Shown here: positions 1 to 7,509 of the stretch, piece by piece
Position numbering within the stretch: the first letter of the stretch is position 1
Layout: each line of letters opens with the position of its first letter
From: Chitinophagaceae bacterium
GTDB lineage: Bacteria > Bacteroidota > Bacteroidia > Chitinophagales > Chitinophagaceae
Reading direction: 5' to 3'
Assembly (NCBI GenBank): GCA_947468255.1
Contig: CANIMM010000046.1
Span: 1-14,847 of the forward strand
DNA length: 14,847 nucleotides
Made by a program: the position numbers and the translations under genes
The notes under the pieces: generated by a model
Database searches by the model: none
Seen by the model: only the letters and a program-made list of their open reading frames with translations
What the model was told of the DNA's origin: nothing

Positions 1-443
1 CAAGTTGCATCGAATTGAACGGAACCTAATTTTTTATAGAAATTAATGGCAGGCTCATTCCAGTCCAATACCTGCCAGGCAATGCCATTGTATTTTTTAA
101 TCTTGGCTTCTTCGATGAGTTGATCAAAAAGCAGTTTGCCAATACCTTGACCCCTTAATTTTTCGGTTACCAGCAAGTCTTCCAGATACATCCTTTGACC
201 TTTCCAGGTGGAGTATCGGATATAATAGAGCGCAAACGCCTGCACCTCCTTAAGTCCATCGGGGTTGGTTGTTTCAGCCACCAGGGCCCACCATACTGGG
301 TTTTTCCCAAAACCGCTTTCCACAAAGTGATCAAATTGCACGGTTATTTCATCTGGCGCTTTTTCATATACTGCCAGTTCTTTTACCAGTTCCATCATGC
401 GATGGCAATCGGCTTGCATTGCTTTACGAATTGTTATTTTCAT
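1..443 (-). CDS. GNAT family N-acetyltransferase, partial (C-terminus off the left edge)
   Basis: Reading the minus strand from the ATG at 443-441 gives 147 codons without a stop, up to the window edge. The protein begins MKITIRKAMQADCHRMMELV. It contains the acetyl-CoA pyrophosphate-binding loop RGQGIG at about residue 98, preceded by MYLEDLLVTEKL, and later the segment VLDWNEPAINFYKKLG. This pattern is typical of the spermidine/diamine acetyltransferase-like (SSAT-like) branch of GNAT enzymes, which transfer acetyl from acetyl-CoA to an amine. The usual length is about 155-165 residues, so only 10-20 residues are missing. The gene is divergent from thyA, with 126 bp between the two starts. 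The substrate cannot be told from sequence; polyamine or diamine is only the family-level guess. Confidence 0.85.
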   Translation of the reverse strand, partial: MKITIRKAMQADCHRMMELVKELAVYEKAPDEITVQFDHFVESGFGKNPVWWALVAETTNPDGLKEVQAFALYYIRYSTWKGQRMYLEDLLVTEKLRGQGIGKLLFDQLIEEAKIKKYNGIAWQVLDWNEPAINFYKKLGSVQFDAT

Positions 444-569
444 TATTTTTTTATTTGTCAACTTGTATTGTCAAAAATCGTTTAATCAATTCACATTCCT
501 TTATTATTTTGTTATTAAAAAAAAGCGCGCTTTGTTGCCCTTTAGCACTAAGGGGCTTAACTTGCACCT

Positions 570-1385
570 ATGCAGCAGTATCTTCAATTGATTTCTCATA
601 TTATTGAAACCGGCAATGACAAGAGCGACCGGACGGGTACCGGTACCCGAAGTGTTTTTGGATACCAAATGCGCTTCGATCTGAGTAAAGGATTTCCTAT
701 GGTGACTACCAAAAAATGTCATTTAAAAAGTATTATTCATGAGTTACTTTGGTTTTTACAGGGAGATACCAATATTGCCTACTTAAAGGAAAACAATGTT
801 AAAATATGGGATGAATGGGCTGACGCGGAGGGCAACCTTGGGCCGGTATATGGAAAGCAATGGCGAAGTTGGGAAGGAGCAGATGGAGTAGAAGTGGACC
901 AGGTAAAGGAATTGATCCAGCAGCTAAAATCCAACCCCGATAGCAGGCGAATGATTATCAGTGCATGGAATGTGGCCGATTTGCCAAAAATGAAACTGAT
1001 GCCCTGCCATTGCTTATTTCAGTTTTATACAGCTCCTGCCAAGTCTGCCGGTGGAAAAAGAAAACTAAGTTGCCAATTGTACCAGCGTTCTGCGGATGTG
1101 TTTTTAGGTGTGCCATTTAATATTGCTTCCTATGCGTTGCTAACCCTTATGATTGCACAGGTTTGCGACATGGAGCCCGGCGATTTTATTCATTCCTTCG
1201 GTGATGTTCACCTGTACAATAATCATTTTGAGCAAGCCAATCTTCAGTTGAGCAGATCGCCCTTTCCATTGCCCACCATGAAAATAAATCCTGAAGTAAA
1301 AGATGTTTTTGATTTTAAATTCGAAGATTTTGAATTGGAAAATTATCAGTCTCATCCTGGAATAAAAGCACCAGTAGCTGTTTAG
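570..1385 (+). CDS. thyA: Thymidylate synthase
   Basis: Converts dUMP plus 5,10-methylene-tetrahydrofolate to dTMP plus dihydrofolate in the cytoplasm. The 271 residues cover the whole family. The phosphate-binding DRTGTGTRS lies near residues 20-28, the catalytic cysteine in MPCHCLFQF is Cys146 (same number as in E. coli), and QLYQRSADVFLGVPFNIASY and GDFIHSFGDVHLYNNH follow. The C-terminus is HPGIKAPVAV, matching the mobile tail that closes the active site. It is seven residues longer than the 264-residue E. coli enzyme. The extra residues sit in TAPAKSAGGKRK, just after the active-site strand, where E. coli has a short turn. The start ATG at 570 gives the usual N-terminus. TTTG at 531-534 and TTAACTTG at 557-564 could be a weak promoter with a very short leader, but the match is poor. 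Confidence 0.98.
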   Translation: MQQYLQLISHIIETGNDKSDRTGTGTRSVFGYQMRFDLSKGFPMVTTKKCHLKSIIHELLWFLQGDTNIAYLKENNVKIWDEWADAEGNLGPVYGKQWRSWEGADGVEVDQVKELIQQLKSNPDSRRMIISAWNVADLPKMKLMPCHCLFQFYTAPAKSAGGKRKLSCQLYQRSADVFLGVPFNIASYALLTLMIAQVCDMEPGDFIHSFGDVHLYNNHFEQANLQLSRSPFPLPTMKINPEVKDVFDFKFEDFELENYQSHPGIKAPVAV

Positions 1386-1420
1386 TGCGAATAAGGGTTT
1401 GATAAATTAATTTAGAATGG

Positions 1421-1448
1421 ATCAACTTTTTACAAGTTGATATTTTTT
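1421..1448 (+). terminator. Hairpin plus T-run after thyA, probable intrinsic terminator
   Basis: ATCAACTT (1421-1428), loop TTTAC, and AAGTTGAT (1434-1441) form a perfect 8-bp stem. It is followed by A and six T (1443-1448). It lies 36 bp after the thyA stop and 20 bp before the folA start, in the right orientation to end thyA transcription. The stem has only two G-C pairs, so it could be leaky or could instead be an operator-like palindrome in front of folA. Confidence 0.5.
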
Positions 1449-1467
1449 GGCATAAACTTCAACTATA

Positions 1468-2010
1468 ATGAGTGAAACAACAGATGGAATGGCGATTACA
1501 AATTCTCTTTCGCAGGGTATTGAAACTGCGCTAATTGTAGCCGCGTCTTCTAACAATGCCATTGGTAAAAACAACCAACTACTTTGGCATCTACCAAACG
1601 ATTTGAAATTTTTCAAGAATACCACCTGGGGCTTTCCCGTCATCATGGGTCGAAAAACATTTGAGGCTGTGAATAAACCCTTGCCAGGAAGGACCAATAT
1701 TGTGATTACCCGAAAGCAGGATTGGGAAGCGGTGGGCGTAAAAACCGCATCGGATCTGGCTGGCGCTATTGATTTAGCCACCCAAACCAATGCGAAACAA
1801 CTATTCATTATCGGCGGCGGCGAAATTTATGCACAAGCTTTGCCAATGGCGGATACTATTTTTTTGACTAGGGTTCATGCCATTTTGGAAGGAGATACTT
1901 TTTTTCCGGCATTGGATGAAAGTCAGTGGAAATTATTTTCCAATGATGATTTTTCTGCAGATGAAAAGCATGCATTTGACTATTCGTTTCAGCTATGGAA
2001 GCGGAAATAG
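1468..2010 (+). CDS. folA: Dihydrofolate reductase
   Basis: Reduces dihydrofolate to tetrahydrofolate with NADPH, regenerating the cofactor consumed by ThyA. The core starts at about residue 20 (TALIVAASSNNAIGKNNQLL), continues with WHLPNDLKFFK, where Trp40 and Asp45 correspond to E. coli Trp22 and Asp27, then MGRKTFEAV, PLPGRTNIVITR and the NADPH-binding IIGGGEIYAQAL. The C-terminal strand YSFQLWKRK completes the fold. At 180 residues it is about 20 longer than most chromosomal DHFRs. The surplus is an N-terminal polar stretch, MSETTDGMAITNSLSQGIE, with no signal-peptide character. A second in-frame ATG at 1489 (Met8) would shorten it by seven residues, and no ATG lies closer to the core. 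The gene lies 40 bp upstream of the next ORF, probably in one transcript. Confidence 0.97.
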   Translation: MSETTDGMAITNSLSQGIETALIVAASSNNAIGKNNQLLWHLPNDLKFFKNTTWGFPVIMGRKTFEAVNKPLPGRTNIVITRKQDWEAVGVKTASDLAGAIDLATQTNAKQLFIIGGGEIYAQALPMADTIFLTRVHAILEGDTFFPALDESQWKLFSNDDFSADEKHAFDYSFQLWKRK

Positions 2011-2050
2011 AAAACCATTATTAGCCAACCCTATCCCTAATCTTATTGCC

Positions 2051-2848
2051 TTGTACAATCATTTTCAATTAGTCCGAAAATACCTGCTGTATTATTTCTC
2101 CGCCTCCAATGGAAAAGGCCATGGGGTGCATTCTCCATTTGTATTTGACTTTATTAAAAATGTGTTGTCCGACAAAAAAATATATGCTTGTTATAGTAAA
2201 ATTGAGCAGCGTCGAAAAGAGTTGCTGGCAAACGATGATTTGATAGAAGTAGAAGATTTTGGTGCAGGATCTTCCTTGATTGCTTCCAGTAGTAGAAAAG
2301 TAAATGCCATTGCAGCATCATCAGTCAAGTCAAAAAAATACGGTCAGTTATTATTTAGGATGATTCAATACTATCAGCCTTCCAGCCTTCTAGAGTTGGG
2401 GACTTCGCTGGGCATCACCAGTTCTTATCTTTCACAAGGCAACCCATCGGCAAAACTAATTACCTGTGAGGGAGCTAGTAAAATAGCAGCCATTGCTCAG
2501 CAAACTTTTGATACAATGGGATTGGATAATATTGAAATCATTGAGGGGGATTTTACAAAAACGCTGCCTTTACTTTTTTCAAGGATGAAAACAGTGGACT
2601 TTGCTTTTGTAGACGGTAATCATCGTAAATCTTCCACGATACAATACTTTCAGCAATTGGTTGACCATTCGCTACCCAATTCCATTTTTGTAATGGATGA
2701 TATTCACTGGAGCAGCGAAATGGAGGAAGCCTGGTCCTGCATTCAGCAAAATCCTGCGGTTACACTCACCATTGATCTTTTTTTTATGGGTGTAGTTTTT
2801 ATTAATCCCACATTTAAAGTTAAACAACATTTCACGATACGGTTCTAA
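2051..2848 (+). CDS. Class I SAM-dependent methyltransferase (target unknown)
   Basis: A 265-residue protein if translation starts at the TTG at 2051. The N-terminal part has GKGHGVHSPFVFDF at about residues 21-34. The Rossmann core follows: motif I ELGTSLG at 115-121, acidic Glu140 after strand 2, EGDF at 165-168, VDGNH at 187-191 and DDIHW at 216-220. The end, IDLFFMGVVFINP, is in the position of the usual last beta hairpin. This layout is common in uncharacterised Bacteroidota methyltransferases of the Methyltransf_24/O-methyltransferase type; the substrate cannot be deduced. Start choice: the frame is open back to 1877, but that stretch is folA read in another frame. The first ATG near the end of folA is at 1970 and would give a 41-bp overlap and 27 extra residues unlike the family, so I prefer TTG 2051. 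Confidence 0.85.
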   Translation: MYNHFQLVRKYLLYYFSASNGKGHGVHSPFVFDFIKNVLSDKKIYACYSKIEQRRKELLANDDLIEVEDFGAGSSLIASSSRKVNAIAASSVKSKKYGQLLFRMIQYYQPSSLLELGTSLGITSSYLSQGNPSAKLITCEGASKIAAIAQQTFDTMGLDNIEIIEGDFTKTLPLLFSRMKTVDFAFVDGNHRKSSTIQYFQQLVDHSLPNSIFVMDDIHWSSEMEEAWSCIQQNPAVTLTIDLFFMGVVFINPTFKVKQHFTIRF

Positions 2849-2863
2849 TTATTACTACCTTTA
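2830..2863 (+). promoter_or_regulatory. Possible Bacteroidota-type promoter upstream of pntAA
   Basis: TACCTTTA at 2856-2863 matches the Bacteroidota -7 element TAnnTTTG except for the last base, and TTTC at 2830-2833 could be a degenerate -33 element (consensus TTTG) with 22 bp between them. It would give a leader of about 10-15 nt before the ATG at 2883. It overlaps the end of the methyltransferase gene, so pntAA may have its own transcript as well as read-through. The match is imperfect and could be chance in AT-rich DNA. Confidence 0.3.
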
Positions 2864-2882
2864 CATCCATATTTCTCCCCTT

Positions 2883-4010
2883 ATGATTATTGGCGTTTTA
2901 AAAGAAATTTTTCCTGAAACTAGGGTCTCAATTTTACCAGAGCATATAGCTGTCCTAAAAAAATGGAATGTAGCAGTTTGGATCGAATCAAATGCAGGGC
3001 TTGCAGCCTTTGCAACCGACGAAAATTATTTGGCAGCCGGAGCAACGATACATTCCAGTAATGAAGTAATTGAGGGCTGCAACATTTTATTATCTATCAA
3101 TGCCCCAGAAAAGTTTACTCAAGATAGTTTACTCGAAAAAATTATATTAGGGGTTTACCAACCCTTATTTAATTCAATGTTGATGAAAGATTGGGCTGAA
3201 AGGGGGATAACTGTTTTCAGTATGGATATGCTGCCTAGGACTACCAGGGCCCAATCAATGGATATACTGAGTAGTCAGGCTAATATTGCAGGCTATAAGG
3301 CTGTATTGGCTGCGGCTAATTTATATCCTAAATATTTCCCAATGTTTATGACAGCGGCTGGAAGCGTTCCGCCAGCCAAGGTATTAATATTAGGTGCCGG
3401 CGTAGCTGGTTTACAGGCCATTGCTACTGCAAAAAGATTGGGCGCTGTGGTAGAAGTATTTGACACCAGACCTTCTGTAAAAGAAGAAGTAATGAGTTTG
3501 GGAGCAAAATTTGTAGAAGTATCGGGCGCAGCAGATGCAAGTAAATCGGGTGGATATGCGGTGGAGCAAACAGAAGACTTTATGCAGCGCCAACAAGATA
3601 AAATTGCGGAGCATGTTGCAAAGTCAGATGTTATAATCACCACAGCACAGATACCTGGGAAAAAAGCACCAGTCTTAATTACTACTTCAATGGTGGAAGC
3701 TATGAAAAATGGCTCGGTAATCATAGATATGGCCGCTGCAACTGGCGGAAATACTGAATTAACGGTAAGTGGAAAAACGGTCATTCATCAAGGGGTGAGC
3801 ATTGTGGGCAATTCCTATTTGTCGGCAACTATGCCAAGTGATGCCAGTAAATTATACGGAAAAAATATATTGAATTTTCTGAGATTAATCATTCATGATG
3901 ATGGTAAGCTGAATCTTAATTTTGAAGACGATTTGGTAAAGGGGACCTGTGTAGTTCACAAGGGAGTGATTACAAACGAACGAGTTAGCTGTTTAATTGA
4001 AATGAAATAA
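2883..4010 (+). CDS. pntAA: NAD(P) transhydrogenase subunit alpha part 1 (NAD-binding domain I)
   Basis: The soluble NAD(H)-binding domain I of proton-translocating transhydrogenase, which passes hydride between NADH and NADP+ at the membrane. At 375 residues it matches the split alpha-1 subunit of the Rhodospirillum rubrum type rather than the fused E. coli PntA of about 510. Visible landmarks are IGVLKEIFPETRVSILPE at the N-terminus, the nucleotide-site segment LPRTTRAQSMDILSSQANIA at about 117-136, the dinucleotide-binding GAGVAG at 171-176 followed by acidic FDTRP at 193-197, and the mobile-loop segment ITTAQIPGKKAPVLIT at about 252-267. The start ATG 2883 gives the standard N-terminus. 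First gene of a three-gene set, 57 bp before pntAB. Confidence 0.97.
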   Translation: MIIGVLKEIFPETRVSILPEHIAVLKKWNVAVWIESNAGLAAFATDENYLAAGATIHSSNEVIEGCNILLSINAPEKFTQDSLLEKIILGVYQPLFNSMLMKDWAERGITVFSMDMLPRTTRAQSMDILSSQANIAGYKAVLAAANLYPKYFPMFMTAAGSVPPAKVLILGAGVAGLQAIATAKRLGAVVEVFDTRPSVKEEVMSLGAKFVEVSGAADASKSGGYAVEQTEDFMQRQQDKIAEHVAKSDVIITTAQIPGKKAPVLITTSMVEAMKNGSVIIDMAAATGGNTELTVSGKTVIHQGVSIVGNSYLSATMPSDASKLYGKNILNFLRLIIHDDGKLNLNFEDDLVKGTCVVHKGVITNERVSCLIEMK

Positions 4011-4067
4011 TTTAAAAGCTGGCAAAGCATAATTCCAATCTGTCAAAATAAATATCAAAATTTTACC

Positions 4068-4394
4068 ATGGAAAATATTCTACAATGGATTTCGTCGAAT
4101 CAGCAAACCATCTACGTAGTGATACTGATGATTTTTGTTGGGATAGAAATTATTGGCCGGGTACCAAGTGTATTGCACACGCCTTTGATGAGTGGTGCCA
4201 ACGCAATTCACGGAGTAGTGATCATTGGCGCTATCATCGTTTTGGGAAAGGCAGAACCAGGTAATTACCTGGCCTTGGTATTGGGTTTTATAGCAGTGGT
4301 ATTAGGCACTTTGAATGTTGTTGGTGGATTTGTAGTGACGGATAGAATGCTGGAGATGTTTAAAAAAAAGCCAACCTCGCCTAAAGAAAATTAG
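4068..4394 (+). CDS. pntAB: NAD(P) transhydrogenase subunit alpha part 2 (membrane domain II segment)
   Basis: A 108-residue membrane protein with three hydrophobic helices, at about residues 12-29, 47-60 and 66-90. Between the first two lies GRVPSVLHTPLMSGANAIHG, a characteristic sequence of the alpha-2 subunit. In fused PntA this segment is the C-terminal membrane part, which together with the PntB helices forms the proton channel. The C-terminus is a short charged tail, FKKKPTSPKEN. It lies between pntAA and pntB, as expected for split transhydrogenases, and would assemble with both in the inner membrane. Confidence 0.96.
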   Translation: MENILQWISSNQQTIYVVILMIFVGIEIIGRVPSVLHTPLMSGANAIHGVVIIGAIIVLGKAEPGNYLALVLGFIAVVLGTLNVVGGFVVTDRMLEMFKKKPTSPKEN

Positions 4395-4493
4395 CAGTTT
4401 CCCTTATTCAAAGTGAAATAACAAGTCGAATCATTTAGATAATAATTTAAAATGCACTTCATCCCATGTAGGGGTTAAGGAAAAATAGCAACC

Positions 4494-5915
4494 ATGGATT
4501 TGAATATTTTGACCGTATGTTACCTTTTAGCATCTGTAACATTTATTATCGGATTAAAAATGCTTTCCAATCCTGCCTCTGCCCGAAAGGGAAATTTAAT
4601 TGCTGCATCGGGTATGTCGGCAGCAATTATTGGGACTATCTTTTTGTACCAAAATGTTGAAACAGGAGCGCACTTGCATAATTTGGGATGGATATTTGGC
4701 GCTTTGCTGATTGGAGGGGTAGTGGGTATGTTCGCTGCAAAAAAAGTGATGATGACGGCTATGCCAGAAATGGTTAGCCTATTTAATGGAATGGGTGGCG
4801 CTTGTGCAGCATTAATTTCGATCATTGAGTTCAATCATTTATCAAAGGAATTGCAAGCTCATTCCATTGAGCTAAGTTCTGTTCAACCTACCTTGGTAAT
4901 CATTGCAGTTGGATTAATGATAGGATCTGTTTCCTTTGCAGGCAGTATGATAGCCTGGGGTAAATTAAATGGCCGGGTAAAGGACTTTAGTTTTCCTGGA
5001 CAAAATATCCTAAACCTTGTTTTTTTAGCCACTGCATTACTAGCCGCTGCATGGTTGGTATTGAATCCGGAAAACAGTTTTTTACTTTATATTATATTGA
5101 TATTATCGTTGTTGTATGGCGTGTTGTTTGTAATGCCCATCGGCGGGGCGGATATGCCGGTAGTAATTTCTCTGTTAAATTCCTTTACCGGTGTGGCGGC
5201 GGCTTTCGGAGGGTTTTTATATGATAATAAAGTAATGCTTACAGGAGGGATTTTAGTTGGGGCAGCAGGCACTTTGCTTACCATTTTAATGTGTAAGGCC
5301 ATGAATCGGTCTTTGGTAAATGTGCTAATCGGTTCTTTTGGAGGCAGTAAGTCGACAGAGTTGGATAACACGAAAGTACAGGGCAATTATAAAGAAATTA
5401 ATTTATCAGATGCTGCAATGGTAATGAGCTACGCCAACAAAGTAATGATTGTGCCGGGCTATGGTTTGGCAGTTGCACAGGCCCAGCATATTTGCCATGA
5501 GTTGGAAAAAATATTGGAGGAAAAAGGGGTGGAAGTTAAATATGCTATCCATCCGGTAGCAGGCCGTATGCCGGGCCATATGAATGTGTTGCTGGCAGAG
5601 GCAGATGTAAACTATGACAAACTGATGGAGATGGAAGCTGCCAATGACGAGTTTAAAACTACCGATGTGGTATTGATTTTGGGAGCAAATGATGTGGTAA
5701 ATCCTGCGGCTAAAAATGATCCGGCATCGCCAATTTTTGGAATGCCCATCTTGGAAGTAGAAAAGGCTAAAACGGTAATTGTAAATAAACGAAGTATGAA
5801 ACCCGGTTATGCAGGTATAGAAAACGATCTTTTCTTTCAGCCCAAAACTAGTATGCTATTTGGCGATGCAAAGAAGGTATTGCAAAATTTATGCGCAGAG
5901 ATAAAGCTAGTGTAG
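4494..5915 (+). CDS. pntB: NAD(P) transhydrogenase subunit beta
   Basis: A 473-residue membrane subunit holding the rest of domain II and the NADP(H)-binding domain III. Residues 1-280 contain about eight or nine hydrophobic segments. The proton-channel helix reads PEMVSLFNGMGGACAALISI at 91-110; Asn98 stands where E. coli PntB has the channel His91. Domain III begins near 300 and shows PGYGLAVAQAQ at 321-331, HPVAGRMPGHMNVLLAEA at 353-370, GANDVVNPAA at 397-406 and NKRSMKPGYAGIEN at 431-444, all typical NADP-site segments. The gene starts at ATG 4494, 99 bp after pntAB. GGGGTTAAGGAAAAA upstream is a possible but distant ribosome-binding region. The product would let the proton gradient drive NADPH formation. 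Confidence 0.98.
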   Translation: MDLNILTVCYLLASVTFIIGLKMLSNPASARKGNLIAASGMSAAIIGTIFLYQNVETGAHLHNLGWIFGALLIGGVVGMFAAKKVMMTAMPEMVSLFNGMGGACAALISIIEFNHLSKELQAHSIELSSVQPTLVIIAVGLMIGSVSFAGSMIAWGKLNGRVKDFSFPGQNILNLVFLATALLAAAWLVLNPENSFLLYIILILSLLYGVLFVMPIGGADMPVVISLLNSFTGVAAAFGGFLYDNKVMLTGGILVGAAGTLLTILMCKAMNRSLVNVLIGSFGGSKSTELDNTKVQGNYKEINLSDAAMVMSYANKVMIVPGYGLAVAQAQHICHELEKILEEKGVEVKYAIHPVAGRMPGHMNVLLAEADVNYDKLMEMEAANDEFKTTDVVLILGANDVVNPAAKNDPASPIFGMPILEVEKAKTVIVNKRSMKPGYAGIENDLFFQPKTSMLFGDAKKVLQNLCAEIKLV

Positions 5916-6003
5916 TTTATTCATTCACTGGTTGAGGCGAATGTTTTTTTTAATAAAAAAATATTTTTAAAGCAAGTTGTCAATTTAATTATAAAATTAT
6001 CCA

Positions 6004-7398
6004 TTGGAAATTCCAATTTCTCTTATCGACTCGCTAATGGGCACTCAAGGCTTCGATAAAGAAGCGTTTGAAAAAGTGCATCTTTCAGGGGAACAAAACA
6101 CTTCAATAAGGTTCAATAATCGAAAGTCAGTAAACAGTTCAAATATTTTTCCTATTGGAAATAATAACGAAGCGGTAGTGATTTCTCCCGTACTATGGAA
6201 TGTGAATGGCTGCTACCTTTCAGAACGTCCTTCTTTTACAGCTGACCCATTGTTTCATGGAGGAGCTTATTATGTGCAGGAAGCTAGTAGTATGTTTTTG
6301 GAGGAAGCGGTGATGCAGTCTATTGAACTTGCTGAACCCATCCGCGTATTGGATCTTTGTGCCGCCCCTGGCGGAAAATCAACCTTGCTTCAATCACTCA
6401 TTTCAGATAAAAGCATTTTGGTAAGCAATGAAGTTATCAAGTCGAGGGTTACCATTTTGTCGGAAAATATAACTAAGTGGGGTGCAGATAATGTGATCGT
6501 TACCAATAACGACCCCAAAGATTTCCAACGACTTCCTGGTTATTTTGATCTGATAGTGGTGGATGCGCCTTGTAGTGGAAGTGGCCTTTTCAGAAAAGAC
6601 CCCAAGGCAATCAATGAATGGAGCGAACAAAATGTTGAATTGTGCAGCCAGCGTCAGCAAAGAATTTTGGCTGACATTTTACCTGCTTTGAAACCAGGCG
6701 GTACATTGATTTATTCCACTTGCTCCTATTCTCCCGCCGAAGATGAAGAGATTTGTGATTGGCTTATCAGTAATTGTGCACTCAGTGCTATTCAATTTCA
6801 ATTAAAATCAGCTTGGAATATCATAGAAACGAAGGCCCCGCTTTCTAACGCAAATGGGTACCGATTTTATCCTGACAAACTTAAGGGAGAAGGTTTTTTT
6901 ATTGCAGCTTTCAGGAAGGAAAATTCTGCTGAAACTGATAGTAGACCATTGTCGGCAAAAGGGAAATCTGAGCGATTGACTTCCAAGGAAACAGAGGTGG
7001 TAAAACCATGGCTAAGTAAAGTGGATGATTTTTTCTTCATCAAACAGCACGATGAAGTGATTGCGATACCCCTTCACATGGAAAATGATTTGGCAATTTT
7101 TCAATCAGCTCTTTATATCAAAAAGGCTGGGGTTAAGTTAGGTGTCATCATTCGAAACGAATTAATTCCCGCTCATGAACTTGCACTTAGTAATATTATT
7201 AACCCGTTGATTTCTGCCATTGAAGTTGACAAAGCTACTGCCCTTCAATATTTGAGAAAACAGGAAATATCCCTTAGCTCAAACGCTAAGGGATGGATAT
7301 TAATAACTTACCTGCAAATTAGACTGGGTTGGGTAAAGGTATTGCCGAACCGCATTAATAATTATTATCCCAAAGACTGGCGCATTATCAACAAGTAG
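6004..7398 (+). CDS. rsmF: RsmF-type rRNA (cytosine-C5-)-methyltransferase
   Basis: A 464-residue RsmB/NOP-family RNA m5C methyltransferase. Motif I is VLDLCAAPGGKSTLL at 115-129. Motif IV VDAPCSGSG at 187-195 contains Cys190, and motif VI STCSYSPAEDE at 238-248 contains Cys240; the latter is the family nucleophile and the former assists product release. YYVQEASSM at 89-97 is also typical. After residue 300 follows a less conserved C-terminal RNA-binding (PUA-like) part, which is the layout of E. coli RsmF (YebU), which modifies 16S C1407. The ORF starts with TTG at 6004; the next ATG (6037) would remove PISLIDS, which corresponds to the usual N-terminus, so I keep TTG. The target base in this organism is inferred only from family membership. 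Confidence 0.9.
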   Translation: MEIPISLIDSLMGTQGFDKEAFEKVHLSGEQNTSIRFNNRKSVNSSNIFPIGNNNEAVVISPVLWNVNGCYLSERPSFTADPLFHGGAYYVQEASSMFLEEAVMQSIELAEPIRVLDLCAAPGGKSTLLQSLISDKSILVSNEVIKSRVTILSENITKWGADNVIVTNNDPKDFQRLPGYFDLIVVDAPCSGSGLFRKDPKAINEWSEQNVELCSQRQQRILADILPALKPGGTLIYSTCSYSPAEDEEICDWLISNCALSAIQFQLKSAWNIIETKAPLSNANGYRFYPDKLKGEGFFIAAFRKENSAETDSRPLSAKGKSERLTSKETEVVKPWLSKVDDFFFIKQHDEVIAIPLHMENDLAIFQSALYIKKAGVKLGVIIRNELIPAHELALSNIINPLISAIEVDKATALQYLRKQEISLSSNAKGWILITYLQIRLGWVKVLPNRINNYYPKDWRIINK

Positions 7399-7509
7399 TG
7401 AAAGGGCTTGTCTTAGCTCCACCCTAACTATTTAAATGTTTCTGTCAATTAGAATATCGCTACTAATCAACAAAATTTCTCATCTTTGCATCGAAAAAAT
7501 CATCAGCAT

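Noticed and set aside
195..607. Three plus-strand open frames of 64-112 codons
   Set aside because: They lie antisense to the GNAT gene and the thyA leader, overlap each other and have no family-like sequence.
3293..3784. Minus-strand open frame of 163 codons inside pntAA
   Set aside because: Antisense shadow of a clear coding gene; the composition is the mirror of pntAA codons and there is no promoter or domain.
5940..5975. Pure A/T hairpin after pntB as a terminator
   Set aside because: It consists only of A and T runs with no G-C pairs; such sequence is common by chance here.
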